Shown in pieces: positions 11,931 to 28,032 of a stretch of DNA of 64,000 nucleotides (within the stretch, counting starts at the first letter, position 1; every line of letters starts with the position of its first letter). The position numbers and the translations under genes were made by a program. The stretch is taken from positions 124,001 through 188,000 of the forward strand of contig JXTB01000560.1 in assembly GCA_002914805.1 (NCBI GenBank), written 5' to 3'. The notes under the pieces were generated by a model that was given only the letters and a program-made list of their open reading frames with translations, ran no database searches and was not told the DNA's origin. The DNA is from Parasponia andersonii. Taxonomy: Eukaryota > Streptophyta > Magnoliopsida > Rosales > Cannabaceae.

Positions 11931-13890
11931 GCCAATTATTTGTGCCAAATATGCTCGGCCCTGTTGTCTTAAAAAGACTTTCGTCTACCTTCTCTAAAAG
12001 AAAACAAAATCTTTTTCGTTTCCATCTCTTTATCAAATTTGCATTTTTCTTTTTTATTGTTGTTTTGTTTACTGGGGATGTGGACCCCACAATTTTCTAT
12101 TTAACATAATGTCATTGTGTCTATAATTTTGACAAGAAATAGGCGATTATGCTGTGACAGAGTTTTAGCCATATTCTTATGGTTAATGGAAGTAATGCGG
12201 CTCTTAAAGTGTTGTGAAGTGATTTCTTATTATCATAAGATAAGATAGTGAATGACACAATTGGCTGGTGATAGTACAATATTGTTTTTTTGACCATCTC
12301 AGATCAATTATTATAGCATATTTACACCTCCTTAGTCCTTAGCCAAAAGTGAAGGTAAGTAGTAATTTTCTATTTGCCTTTACTTTACAACTACAAAAGT
12401 TGGTTAATCTTTTGGACTAGATTGTAATTTTCTTCCGTAAACAACAAAGAAAAAAAAAAGTGATTATTTGATCAAATGTTGAAAAAAAGGTAAAATAGAG
12501 ATTCTCTTTTTCACTCTTTTGCGTATGATTTCTAACATTCAATTTAATATTCTAATAATATAACAAATTATAATAAAATTTATATACAAAATAATAAAAT
12601 TAAAGAATAGCAATTAGCATTCTTCAAAACTTAGTTGCTTCCCACTCAATAGAAGTAAAGCCAACACGATGTAGCAAATTGCAACTCACTTCCCAATAAA
12701 GGCTGCTCGAGGAAGAAATTAAGACATACGGTACCTCATAATTCATGTGCATACAATTTCTTTTTGTTTCTTATGAGGAAGGTCTCTCCTTAGACACATT
12801 AAAGAGAAAAATTGTACATATTGAACTCGTGAACTGGTTCACATATGGCACCTGAAAAAGGGTACAATTTTTCATTCCATCACAAATACGGTGGAGCAAA
12901 AGTTGCATCTTCATTTTTTTTTTTTTTAAATTCACCAGACTACTAATGAAATCATGTAGCGACATTATGTAACAATAGTACTTTTTATTTTCCAAAAGAA
13001 TGAGATTTATTTATTTCGGATTATATTTAAGAAAAACAACTCAATTTTTTTTTTTGTTTGGAACTCAATTTTGAAATTGTAACATGTTTATCTACCCGAG
13101 ATTATGTATAATTTTCTAACAGACATTATATTTCGTCATATTATCAACTGTGGGAATCATTAATTATACTAGATGAATAACTAAATTACCAAATTCGTTT
13201 AGTTTATTAAGTGATGGGGGTAATTGACTTATTATTTTTAATTATTGATACATAAAATAATTATTACTATTTTTTTTGAAACAATAGTTATTACTAAATT
13301 AAACCACATATTTGATATTATTCCTTAGTTGTTCTTTCTATATAGAGGTGGTATATATAGTTTCTTTTTCTTTTTTGATAGCTCGGATCTCAACATTAAT
13401 TTCTTACCAATACTGTCAACTAAGCATAAAACTATAAACCATTTTAGTGATCCCTTCGAAGTCAAATCTCAGATTTTTCACATCAAGTAATGAACCTAAT
13501 TTCCCGTTAAACAACAAACAATTCAAATTGTAAAATAGGGCAAAAAAAGTAAAATAGAAATTTTAAGCTAAATTGGGAAAAATAGTACTACTTGGAAGCA
13601 TTAGCGTAGATTTCAATCATGACCGATACTACTAATTACTAAATATATTTTCCATTTGTACAAAATATAATAAACAACAATATCCACTAAATTATTAAAG
13701 CAGTGCACCAAATCATGTTTCATGTTTGTGAGTAGCTAATTAAAAGCAGACTGACACAAGAAAAGATCGGTGGGTCCCACCATAATTCATTGCCTCCCAT
13801 CCAATCAGATCGTCTCACGTGGCACATTCATAATTCATTAGACCCAAAATTAAGATAAACAATTAGTACAACTAGAGCTCCAAATTTGAG
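11931..13890. other. Intergenic region between divergent FDH and FTB
   Basis: AT-rich, with scattered T or A tracts and no reading frame with recognisable similarity. It presumably holds upstream regulatory sequence for FDH at its left end. I see no gene. Confidence 0.55.
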
Positions 13891-13894
13891 GCAG

Positions 13895-14310
13895 ACCTAA
13901 TGGGCCGGCTCGCGGTCCGCTCATTTGGTCTGCGGGCCAGGCCGGTTCGGTCCTAAGGTCGGGTCGGATTGGGCTATTAGCTCGTACATTTATTTTAATT
14001 TTAATTTTTAAAAATTTTATTTTATTAATTTTAGTTATTTATTTTATGAAATAAGTAAGTATGCAATTAGTATTTTTATTTTTTATTGAAAAACATTCAT
14101 TTTTTTATTTTTTCATTTTTTTTAAAAAAATTACCTGATCGGATTTGACCCGGCCCGATCCGACCCAGAATTTTGGCCACGCGGGCTGTCGGGCCGGGCT
14201 GGGTCTTAAAAATATTTTGCGGGCCAGCCTAGCCCCTCCCGCTTCTATTTCCGGGCCGGCCTGAATTTCTCCTCAGGCCCGAATGGGCCAGGCCGGGCCG
14301 CCTATGTAAA
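13895..14310. mobile_element. GC-rich inverted-repeat element with GGCCGGG-type words
   Basis: Two GC-rich arms flank an AT-rich core. Left, 13,898-13,975, contains GGGCCGGCTCGCGG and GCGGGCCAGGCCGG. Right, 14,130-14,305, contains GACCCGGCCCGATCCGACCC, GGGCCGGGCTGGG and GGGCCAGGCCGGGCCG. The core (13,985-14,125) is almost pure A/T. Left-arm words are approximately the complement of right-arm words. This layout fits a decayed non-autonomous DNA transposon (hAT-like elements in plants often carry such subterminal GGCCCGG repeats), but I find no clean terminal repeats or target duplication. It is directly upstream of the FTB promoter. Confidence 0.45.
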
Positions 14311-14407
14311 CAACTCAAGTAATTATCCAGTGGAGGTGGCAAAAGCCACGAGTCAACGTCAGTGCCGCCACGAATCCGAATCCAGTACTCATCTGGGCGA
14401 GGGAGTC

Positions 14408-14457
14408 GGCCCATTGTAATTGACTAAAGGGGCCCAATCACGACCCGGATCGGCCCA
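14408..14457 (+). promoter_or_regulatory. FTB promoter: three GGCCCA (site II) boxes
   Basis: GGCCCA occurs at 14408-14413, 14431-14436 and 14452-14457, the last about 135 bp before the ATG. Clustered site II boxes without a clear TATA box fit a housekeeping plant promoter. A decayed GC-rich repeat ends only about 100 bp upstream. Confidence 0.5.
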
Positions 14458-14590
14458 ATGGTAAGTCGATCAGATTCGTCTCCTCCTTTGTCTGAAACTG
14501 AAACTGAAACTGAGTTAATCCAATTTGGGATTTGGGAGTGAACCCAGTGAAGAGCGCAATCGCCGATTCGCAACTAGTTGGTGAAACGGG

Positions 14591-17500
14591 ATGGAATCGG
14601 AGACTCAGGTGGTGCCAACCGTGACGGAGCGCGAGCAGTGGATGGTTGAGAACGACGTCTTCCATGTCTACGACCTCTTCGCCAATGCTCCCCGCAACGT
14701 CAAACCCCAATTGTAAAACCCTTGCTACGAAATCTTTTTTTTTTTTTTTTGAATTTTTTCTTTGTGGCTTTGGTTCAATGATATGAATGATTTCTGGGTT
14801 TGATCTTCATTTTGATTTGAATTTCGATTTTTTTTTTAGGCTGAAACTCCGGCGGGAGAAGCATTTGGAGTACCTCAATGGAGGTCTGAGATATCTAGGC
14901 CCCTCATTCTGCGTGTTGGATGCCAAGTAAGTTGTTTTTCATTCTCTTTCTATGGAAATCGCTATGTTGGTCCAAAATTTTCAAGCTGAAACAATCAAAA
15001 GGCTTTCGTGTGTGGTTTTGTTTCGATATGCAATAGTCTTTTTAGTTGGAACTGTTTTTGTTCTTTATATATTTTAAGTGAAGATAGTTGCAGTTGCTGG
15101 GCCTAGTTGACTAAGTTTAAAATAACAAGAGGGAGAGTACAAATGTAACTGAACAAATAGGCTGTTTCACTTTCAAAACAATTCGATATGAATAAGCTTT
15201 ACTTTGATTGTTGATATCATATACTGGACTATCCTAAGCGAAGCCATATTAAAAAAGAAAATTAAAAAAAACCCATATTAAGTGATGAGTTTGTGCAAGT
15301 GGCAGTTTTTACATATTTCTTTTCTCGAGATGTTCTTTTTTGCACATTTCCTAATGTTTTCATCAATCTCGTTATGTTAGTCGACCTTGGCTGTGCTACT
15401 GGATCCTGCATTCACTTGCTTTACTTGGGGAGCCTCTCGATGCCGGACTGGAAAGTAAAACAATTGATTTCCTAGGCCGTTGCCAGGTATGCAAATTCAA
15501 CCAGTTCTCATTTCATTGTCTTGTTTTTTCTCTTCTACTCCTGACTCGAAGATATTGCTTTTTGTGTAAACCTACTATATTTTATTTTTCTAGTTAACTT
15601 GCGGACCTGCGGATGTTTTTCTTTATTTAGTTGATTCTCTTTCATTTCATTTTGTTTTGTTTTTGCTTTGCAGGACCAGGAAGGTGGATACGGTGGTGGA
15701 CCTGGACAGGCAAGTAAAATGTCTAGTACAAGCCTAGGTGGCTTAGCCACTCTTAAGATTATAGCTTGTTGGCATCATAGTTTTTAACGGAAGAATGGTG
15801 TAATATTACTTAACTGTCCAAACTCAAACTGGAAATCATCTTTTTGAACAGTGATTCCTTGAGAGGAGAAAACAAAATAACTTTTAACATATGGTATGAG
15901 GAAGCAAATGGTCATTTACCAGCTAATAAATTATCAAGTAGTGTGTTTCTATATATGCACATACAAATACCTTTATTCTGTTTCTTTTTGGTTTGAGGAG
16001 GGCGGTGGCTAGTATTAATTTCTTCTTTGCAATTATTAATTCAGTCACTGTTTCTCTCAGATACCACATCTTGCGACAACTTATGCTGCTGTCAACTCAC
16101 TTATTACTGTGGGTGGTCATGAAGCTTTGTCTTCAATTAATAGGTGGTCAGTTTATGCTGATATTATGTGATGCTTTTTTACCACGAGGAATTGCCTTTT
16201 GGAGATGATTGAATATTATTTTTTTTAAATATTTTTCAGAAGTAAACTGTACACGTTTCTGCTGCAAATGAAGCATCCAAGTGGTGGATTCAGGTATGAG
16301 ATCACATCCACTTGTGTGTTTCTGTAGTTTGAAAGTAGAAACTGAGTAACTTACTTGGAGATGTCCATTTGTAATGCTTCTTAACTGGTTTGTACGAGAT
16401 GCATTTGGTATTTGGAATTGTATTTTCCCAGTTATTCCAAACTTCTCTCTCCCAATCTTAAATTTTTGGGTCTATGAATGGACGAGTTTGCATTTTGATC
16501 TGTGTGAGTCTGCACCTTCAATCAATGTCGTTGTGATATTGAAAATAAGGAATAATTGCCCTACCTTTCTTATTTCTTGGAAGATGTATGTGTTAGAAGA
16601 TTAAGCATCTTTACGTCATAAATCTCAACATTGTTGGATGCTTCCTTCAGGATGCATGATGGTGGAGAAATAGATGTTCGGGCCTGCTATACTGCCATTT
16701 CTGTAAGTCTCTGTGCGTGTCTTCATGATGCAAGCACGTCTATGTGTATGTTGTATTATGCACTTGTGTGGAAGTACCCGATTTACGCCCACGTGTTTCT
16801 TTTTGGATACCACTCAACAATGACATGAATTGTTTTGACTTGGCATCGCATCAAAGGCAAATGAGCAGAATATGCCATGCTTTTGTTAATGTGGTTTTTT
16901 AATTTTATACAAATTAGTGGGTTTGTTTTAATTTTTGTAAATGTTTTATTTTGTGGTATCATTATGAATGTTCTCTCATTCTTATCAGGTTGCAAGTATT
17001 CTGAACATTTTGGATGATGAACTGGTTCATAATGTTGGAAATTACATCTTAAGGTTGGTCTTGATTGTCATTCCTTATAAACTCCAATGCAAGTTCCTTT
17101 GATCATATTGGTCCTTATGCTTTCTTTGACTGTTTGTCGCTTTGCTCAGGAAGTTATTTATCTTGTGCACCTTTTTCAGTATTGCCATCCGCATTTTTTT
17201 TAGTAATCATAAATATCCTTGTGGATGCGTTTGATGCTGCAGGTTGTAATGTGCTTTTGCATTATGATGGGCATGATATCATGGATTGCAGAAATCATCT
17301 CATATTTAATTCTTATTGTATTAACAATTAAAGTTGCACTATGTGGTGTCACTCTGCAGCTGTCAGACTTACGAAGGTGGCATTGCTGGAGAACCTAGCT
17401 CTGAAGCTCATGGTGGGTATGTCTTTAGCGCGCTGCTCAATGTTTCACTTTTCAGTTTTTTGATATAATTTACCTTGGTAGTATTATTAGTGTTATATCC

Positions 17501-19083
17501 ATGTCATATCCTAGTGGTATGTGGTAAAGTTCACTTGATGGATTATGGAGGTTCAAATACTCCTGATCTTGAGCAATATAGTGAAATTTCTAGTATTTTT
17601 TGTGTTCAATTCGTAAGAAATGAAATTAAAATTTGTGGTGTTTGATACTGTCACGAATGGATGAACCTCAGGTACACCTTTTGTGGGTTGGCTACAATGA
17701 TTCTGATCAACGAGGTCAATCGATTGGACTTGACTCGTTTAATTGTAAGAATTGTAGCTTTCATGTCATTCTTAGTAATTTATTGTAGCTTTCATGTCAT
17801 TCTTAGTAATTTTCCATAGCAATTCTCTTCTTGAACTACATCTTGCTCAGTTTTAAACAACGTTTGCTGTTTTATTAGGATTGGCTGGTATTCCGTCAAG
17901 GAAGGGAGTGTGGATTTCAAGGGAGAACCAATAAATTGGTTGATGGTTGCTATTCCTTTTGGCAGGTAACTTTCTGTGTCTTTTTCACAGTTTTACAATC
18001 CATTTGGACTCTAATGGTGTTAACAAAACTAAAACTGAACAGGGAGGTTCCTTTGCGTTATTACGAAGAGTTGGTTCACTTATTGATGCACAACTGGTGA
18101 TGCCAGATGCTGGAGAACATTGCACAGTATCTGGTACTCCTAAGCAGGGAGAAATTCTGGAAGGGACTTCATCCCAAGTTGATAAGACTAGCCAATTTAG
18201 GCAGGGAGGTATGCTGATTCAGCAGAATTGAATCTATTGGTTATATATGTTTAGCGATTCAATTTGTACGGTCTGATGCCTGTACTTCTTGAGCTGTTTC
18301 AGCAGAATTAGAGTCATTGGTTATATATGTTTAGATAGTCATTTTTCACAGTCTGATGCCTGTACTTCCTAAGCTTTTTTAATCATTAGGTTGTGGCTTT
18401 GATCTTTTAGTTTTTCATTCTCTTTTGCAGGCCTAAATGGTTCTTGCCGGGTGAATTACAATGATATTGGTCATAGTTTTATCAGCACGTGTCCACTATT
18501 GGAGCCTCTTTTCAACAGCTCTGCGTTGCAGCAATACATACTTTTATGCTCACAGGTCTAAATTTCAAAAGTCATTTTAAACCATGACGATTTGATTCTT
18601 GATGTCCTGGTTTCTAAATGTTAATCTCTTAGGCCTGATAATCCCGTATCCAACGCTAGTTTGTTGCTGTGCTGGGTTTTTCATGCCTTTCGCTTCAGTA
18701 GAAGATAGTGGATCATCATTTGAAACGTTGCAGTGCTGAAAACTATGTTAGATAGATTGCTTGGAATAGAAGAATTTTACCTTTTAGAAATCAAACGACA
18801 TCACTAGTATTGATAGTTTTATAATCGTTTCCTTCAGTCGATGCAGGTGCAGGAGGGGGGGCTCAGAGACAAACCCGGGAAATCCAGGGACTACTATCAC
18901 ACTTGTTATTGTCTTAGTGGCCTCTCGGTATGTCAGTATTACCAGTCGGAAGACGACGAGGCTCTCCCATCACGCAGCGCAGTGTTGGGTCCCTATTCCA
19001 ATCAGTTGGAACCCGTTCATCCCCTTTTCAATGTCGTATTGAAACAATATTACGAAGCACATGAATTCTTTAGAAGGCAGTGA
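14591..19083 (+). CDS. FTB: Protein farnesyltransferase subunit beta
   Basis: Fourteen exons: 14591-14712, 14840-14926, 15381-15486, 15674-15709, 16061-16143, 16240-16293, 16651-16702, 16989-17053, 17360-17416, 17672-17744, 17879-17965, 18043-18208, 18431-18555, 18847-19083. They total 1350 nt, 449 residues, all in frame. With the alpha subunit it farnesylates CaaX-box proteins; the Arabidopsis orthologue ERA1 restrains ABA signalling. The alpha-alpha barrel signatures are present: 'RPWLCYWILHSLALLGE', 'GGYGGGPGQ', 'DVRACYTAIS', 'SCQTYEGGI', 'EAHGGYTFCGLA'. Zinc ligands are the Asp and Cys of 'VDGCYSFW' and the His of 'YHTCYCLSG'. The low-similarity insert in exons 12-13 is where plant FTBs vary. 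Intron 4 starts with GC (CAG|GCAAGT). 'RQGRECGFQGR' has Cys where Gly or Glu is usual. Confidence 0.93.
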
Positions 19084-19161
19084 ACAATGTTGTAACAATA
19101 TTACGATGTAACAATATTACGAAACACATGAATTCTTTAGAAGGCACTGAACAATGTTGTA
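19043..19161 (+). repeat. Tandem duplication across the FTB stop codon
   Basis: AACAATATTACGAAGCACAT and the following ~32 bases (19,043-19,094) are repeated at 19,110-19,161 with two substitutions (GAAGC to GAAAC, GGCAG to GGCAC). An extra partial copy, AACAATATTACGATG, sits between them. The first copy contains the last 13 codons and TGA of FTB; the second is in the 3' UTR. Confidence 0.85.
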
Positions 19162-20024
19162 TGTTGAAGTAATTGAACCATCTTATATATTTTATTTGTT
19201 TCGATAAACAGTGAAAATAACATTATGATCCCTAGTGTACCCTATGACCCAGAAAAATCTAGCTGAGTTGAGACTTGAACTCCCGTTTTTACCAGGACAC
19301 CTACAGGATTATGTCCAAGGTTGTATGATCCCTAGTGATGGAAATACCTTATTTTTTTATTTTTTATTTTTTCCTGAAAGACATTAATGTAACTATTGGT
19401 GATGACAAAATGACAATAAGTACTTATTTACCTGGGATTAATTGAACTCAGCCAATTTGGCTGGTGTTAAGCTGAGAGGTACTCAGGTGTGAGGTGAGGT
19501 GAGGTGAGGTGAGGTGGCCCAATTTCATGACATGATTGCTTGGTCCCTTTGATATTGACTTGTACCAGTAATTAATTGCTTTTTCAACTAGACGATGCTA
19601 TCCACCGCCCATGGCAATTTCATCGCAAACACTGAGCCTCATGTGTGAGAGTGACGTCGTCTTTTGTGGTCCCATTGACCCAACCCTGTTATTCATCTTA
19701 CTTAAAAAACACGATTGAGCTTGACAGAGGGGGGGAAAAAAAAAAAAAAAGGGAATTATTTTACCGAAATATAACACTTTGTTCTAAAAAATAAGCAAAT
19801 AATAAATGAACCATTTTTGCTTTTCTTTTTTCAGAAAAGGGGGGAAAAAGAGAAAAACTGAAATTTAGTATTGGGAAGACTGCAATCATAGAAAAAAGCG
19901 TTCTTGACGAGGAAGTTTGTGTAGTTACGGTATTGAGTGAGACTGACAAAGAAACTGTCGAAAGACAAGTACTAAATCATCTTCTTGGCCTCTGTTTCTT
20001 CATTTCGTTCCATTCAGTTTCAAG
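19162..20024. other. Intergenic: FTB 3' side to CASP-like gene
   Basis: No gene is seen. A GGTGA pentanucleotide microsatellite occupies about 19,488-19,515. The last 250 bp before the ATG at 20,025 presumably contain the CASP-like promoter, but I see no convincing TATA box. Confidence 0.5.
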
Positions 20025-22580
20025 ATGACTGTAAACACAGAAACTACACTGAAAAACGATGAAGAAGAAGAAGAAGAAGAAGATCGAGCTCAAGACCAAC
20101 ACCATGAACATGAACATGAACCAGAAGAACACCAACAAAAACAAGGAGAAGAAGAAGAAGAAAGAAGAGTGAAGCGCATAATCTCAGACTCCCCGCCCTC
20201 GAGTTTAGCCCTATCACCACTCTCCAGCCGATCTTACAAGACACCTTCCCCCTCGGCAGATCATCCGGGATACTTCGACCAAGCCCACGAGCCCGATGGT
20301 TTTGCATGGGCCGAGAACAAGCCCACGAAGCCTCCTTCCCCTCTGGTCCAGCCCAACCGGTCCTTCCCGGCTGAGGCCCTGGTGGTCACCAAAGCGCTCG
20401 ATCCAGAAGCTCAAGACGTGGTCGTTTCACCACTTGAAGATGTTCAAGAGCCAGATGCCAGCGCTGGCGCCGGCGCCGGAAACGGAAGCAGTGGCGGGCT
20501 TGGTAGTTTTAATCGGAGAAAGCTGAGACCGGACTTGTCCAGTAGGAAGAGGACAAGGAGGCAGCATGGTTTGGTGAAGAGGGTTTTGTTGGGGTTTAGG
20601 ATTTCTGGGTTTGTGTTCTGCTTGATCTCATTCGCAGTTATGGCGGCTAATAGGAACCAAGGTTGGGCTCTCGACTCTTTCTATCGGTACAAGGAGTTCA
20701 GGTTAGTCAGTATTCTGTAGTTTCAGTCACTTGCTTTTACTGCTAGCTACTATTAACTGTACTGTCAGGTTGATAAAAATAAACAAAATAAAAAATAAGA
20801 AGCTTCTGTTTTTGACAGAAAAAGAAAATCCTAGATAGTAATTTTTCATATTTTGGTATTACCATTGTGTATTTTGTAATTGAACCTGTAATCTCTTCTG
20901 GGTTTTCGTTTAGTGTTTTAATTCTTGGGATTGAATTTTCAGGTACTGCTTAGGAGTGAATGCAATGGGATTTGCATATTCAGGGCTGCAAGTGTTTGAT
21001 CTGATTTACTTTTTAAGCACTGAGAAACACTTAATCCAGCACCACCTTCGCTACTACTTTGATTTCTTCATGGATCAGGCAAGTCAATGAGCAAGAAAGG
21101 TTCTTTTATCTTATTTTATTTGTTAATTCTTTCTTTATTGTTGTACCTAACCACGGCTGGTGGCCCTTTACTTTCGTCCTCATCCCCACCCTTTGTTTGG
21201 TTCTGGCCATTATGTTGTATTAGTTGTCTTTATGGTGAGTTTGTCATGAGGACCATGTTCTTTAAGATGGGTTTCATCAAGCTCCTGTAGGGTTGTCCAT
21301 AATGTAGTATAGAAACTGACCATTGAATTTTATTGCTCACTGATTTGCATAACCAGATTATTCTGGACCGTTTAGCTCTCGACTTTCTGGATGAGCTTTT
21401 TCGTTAGCTTTTCTCTACTTTTTCTTGTGATTATAATTCCACCTTTTCCTTTCACTCCTTGGAAATTCTGATACTTTGCGGAGGAAGTTTTGCTTCTTAC
21501 AGAAAAAGTATTATATTTGTATCCTAGCTAATTTATGTCCACTTTAGCAAGTTACGCAGCTTACTAAGAGACCACCTTTATGGTACTTTAGTGCATTAGT
21601 AAAGGCTGAAACTTCTATATGAGACAAAGCCAATAGAACTTTTCAAAAGAGTGATTCCAAAAGCTGAAGAGCACAATTTTTTTACCGTAATAGATTCTTA
21701 CAGATATTAAGCAACATGCAACTTTGGTGTGTTAATGGATATTGCAATTCGACACAGAAAGAAGCTTCACTTTGGTTATATGGTTTAGGTTGTGGCCCAT
21801 TGCTGTTTAGTTTATGTTAAAAGTGACCCTTATAAGTTTTAAGTGGCTACTGTGACATGAAAATTTGTGTGCATGGTGCTCCTAAAAGGCTGTTTTCGGC
21901 TACATGTTGACTTTTCATTAAATTATTTGTTTCTCTTGAAACTACATGTTGATATTATGTATAGAATCTAGTAAATCTCTTTTAAAAAAGGAGTGATTCC
22001 AATGGCCAAAGAACACAGTTCTTATACCTCTGAGATTCTTACAAACAGGCTTAAGCAACATGCAACTTTTGGTGTGTCAATGAGCATTCTGTTGTGTTCC
22101 ATCGTACTTAGATTTGATCACGAAAGAGGCTTCTCTTTTTCATTGTATGATTTAGGTTGGCCTCTTGCTGTATAATTGTGTTAAAAAGTCACCCTTTTAA
22201 GTTTAAGCGGTTTATTCGACATGAAATTTGGCTGCAGGTTGATGTTCCTAAAAGGCTGTTGTTGACTGCATGTTGACGTATTTATTTTTTTCACTTGAAC
22301 CTATATGTTGACCTTACAAGCAGGATTTTCTTTGAATGCTGGCTCACTAAATGGAATTCTGGGGGTTGTGTTTTGGTAATCGCAGATACTTTCTTATCTT
22401 CTAATGTCGGCATCTTCATCTGCGGCAACTCGAGTCGATGACTGGCAGTCCAACTGGGGGAAAGACAAGTTCCCTGATATGGCCCATGCCTCTGTGGGGT
22501 TGTCCTTTGCCGCATTTGTTGCTCTTGCTTGGAGCTCTATTATCTCTGGCTACATACTCTGTACTGCTAAAGCTTTGTAG
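20025..22580 (+). CDS. CASP-like membrane protein, subfamily 4A type
   Basis: Three exons: 20025-20701, 20943-21078, 22386-22580 (TAG), 335 residues. Intron 2 has a GC donor (CAG|GCAAGT). Residues 1-185 are predicted cytosolic and disordered: Glu/His/Gln-rich at the start, then Ser-Pro and Gly-Ala runs, ending in a basic patch (SSRKRTRRQ). Four membrane segments follow at about 187-208, 227-250, 262-285 and 305-330. Landmarks of the MARVEL-related CASPL family are the Arg in TM1 (VLLGFR, about R192), 'NQGWALDSF-RYKEFRYCL', 'HHLRYYFDFFMDQ' with the Asp in TM3, and 'SASSSAATRVDDWQSNWG'. CASP proteins scaffold Casparian-strip membrane domains; CASPL proteins such as this are plasma-membrane proteins of largely unknown role. 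The subfamily call is from recalled conservation. Confidence 0.88.
21649..22310 (+). repeat. Two tandem ~340-bp units within CASP-like intron 2
   Basis: Units start at 21,649 and 21,991, both GAGTGATTCC, and share AAGCAACATGCAACTTT, GATTTAGGTTG/GGTTTAGGTTG, GACATGAAA, CCTAAAAGGCTGTT and CATGTTGAC in the same order. Related copies appear again near 52,830, 53,240-53,480 and 53,910-54,060, where they accompany fragments of exon 3. Confidence 0.8.
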
Positions 22581-24797
<2,217 letters not shown>

Positions 24798-25523
24798 GTT
24801 TTAGGCTTTGAATCAATGTATGTGCATGTTTAAATATGTATGTTCGAATGTTATGCCGTTCTAATGTTATGCCCTGTTTGTGAAGTTGTATTGGTGGTGA
24901 TCAATAAACGATGCTTGAAGATAACTTTTTGAAGTTTGAGGCTTTGCCTAGTATTTAGCGAGTGGCTTATTTTTGGTTTCGTCCTTTGGCCTTACTCCAT
25001 TCTATTTTGCTTTCTTGCTAATCCGCTATGTATTCATAAAATCGTTTATGTATTTGTAAAATCGTGTGATAGGACCGACTCCTGATAAGGATCGTATGTA
25101 TATATTATAGAGATCTGTAGTGCTCATAAGACCTTAACCATTTCCCACTCCCACTGTCACGGATACCAATTTAAATACATTTCTTGGCAAATTCAGTATT
25201 CATATATAACTTTTGACAATTTTTAATGCTTTTCAAGTTTCCAGAGAAAGTGGCAGTTTAACACCCAAGTGAGTGTTATGGACCTGAAGGGAAAACTTGT
25301 CCAGATACAGAATTAGAAAATTTGTCTACATACACAATTCATAAAATTTGTCCACAGAGGAAATAATTAAATATCAATTACCAAGCTTACCCCATATTCT
25401 TTCAACGTTATCTCCCTATCACACATTTATCTCAAAACAACTAATTAAGCTATATAGTTGATACTAAAACTCATTTGTTACCAAATGAGGCAAAAAAAAT
25501 TTAGTTTGATGGTAAAATTAATC

Positions 25524-26706
<1,183 letters not shown>

Positions 26707-28032
26707 GTTTTTGGGCTTCGAATCAGTGTGTGTTTCGTGCTTTGTGTGTCACCTCATATAAAAATGGAAACTTTGTGGTGTCACACTAAAAAAAGTTGGT
26801 CCTAGCATGTAGATTTCACGACTCTATTAGTCTCGTCCTCCTTAATAATGCGGTATTGGTTTTGTCATTGTGATGAATAAGATTGATATATGAAGTTAGA
26901 GGATTGGGGCACATTATTATGGGAAAAATAAGTTGGCCTCTCTTCGTATATCTATTGAAAATTTGAAATTGACGCTTCTTTGGCCTTTGCATCGAAAAAC
27001 TCTATTGCTGTTGATTATGTACAAATTATTTTTAAGAAGTTAGTGCAGTAGAAACGTTAAATTCAAAATAAGTGACATGGGAAATGGTTTTTGTTTTAAG
27101 TTTACGCGTCAAAATTTGATCAGGCGGACAAATAAAAATACAGAAAAATTTGAATGGATAGGGTTCATTGTGTTAGGACTAGGCCATGCCATAAAGATGT
27201 GAATTATTCTAATAACATGATTGAGATTTACGTCATTTTCGCACTATAAATTTCGTTGGTCTACACTCCACCGTTCTCTATATGTCTTTCATTTGTGATT
27301 TTTTTGTTTTTTTTTTGGCCTGTGGCTAGGTATTGAGATTTTTGTCGTATACTTAACTTTTATCCTTTCCCTAAATTCACGCAAAAGACGACGACATGTT
27401 TTGAAGGACGACAAAAATATTAATAAACGACAACATGGGGAAAAAAAAAACAACTTAAAAATCGACGTTGTTCAAGGACATTATAGAATAACAATGAATC
27501 AGGAACGGGTGACGTCGGAAAATAAACAAAATTTACGAACGATGGTCAATTTAAAAACGACAATATCTTAAAAAGACAATTGAGTACTATTATTTAGAGT
27601 TCTTGAAAACTAATGTAAAATTATTTTTGCCTGAGAGTTTCAAAATGCCCCGATTTGATTCTTGAATTATGCCTTTCCCTCAATTTGGTCCTGAAAGCTT
27701 TGAAATGATAGTTAACTCAAAAATCACAAAGTTTTGGAAAACAATAATAAAAAAATTTAAACGAAAACCTCGCAAAAAAAAGAAAAAAAAAACAACAACA
27801 TGTAATCCTATATTTGGTTTGACTTTCAAAATGCCTTGGATTTATTTCATGAACTATGTTTTTGTCGTATTTTCGTCCATATATAAACCCTTGAAATTGC
27901 AGTTTGCTTCAATGATCTCAATTTGAGCAACAATATGAAAAACCAAAAATCAAGATTGAGATAAAATTAGATTATTCAAGGTAATAGAATGTGACCTTTG
28001 GAGATTCAAGAGCAAACTTAAGGGGGGAAAAA
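26707..28032. other. Intergenic, ACGACAA-motif cluster and repeat debris
   Basis: No gene. 27,345-27,570 holds copies of ACGACAA and variants (near 27,385, 27,410, 27,428, 27,541). 27,640-27,930 has 'caatttggtcctgaaa'-type dispersed repeat units. A purine run TTAAGGGGGGAAAAA at 28,018-28,032 abuts the Copia LTR and looks like a polypurine tract. Confidence 0.55.

Noticed and set aside
12771..12995. 74-codon minus-strand frame in the FDH-FTB interval
   Set aside because: Poly-Lys from an A/T tract, no start context or recognisable domain; treated as chance.
17065..17331. 88-codon frame inside the FTB locus
   Set aside because: It falls in intron 8 between well-supported exons, with no similarity to FTB or other families.
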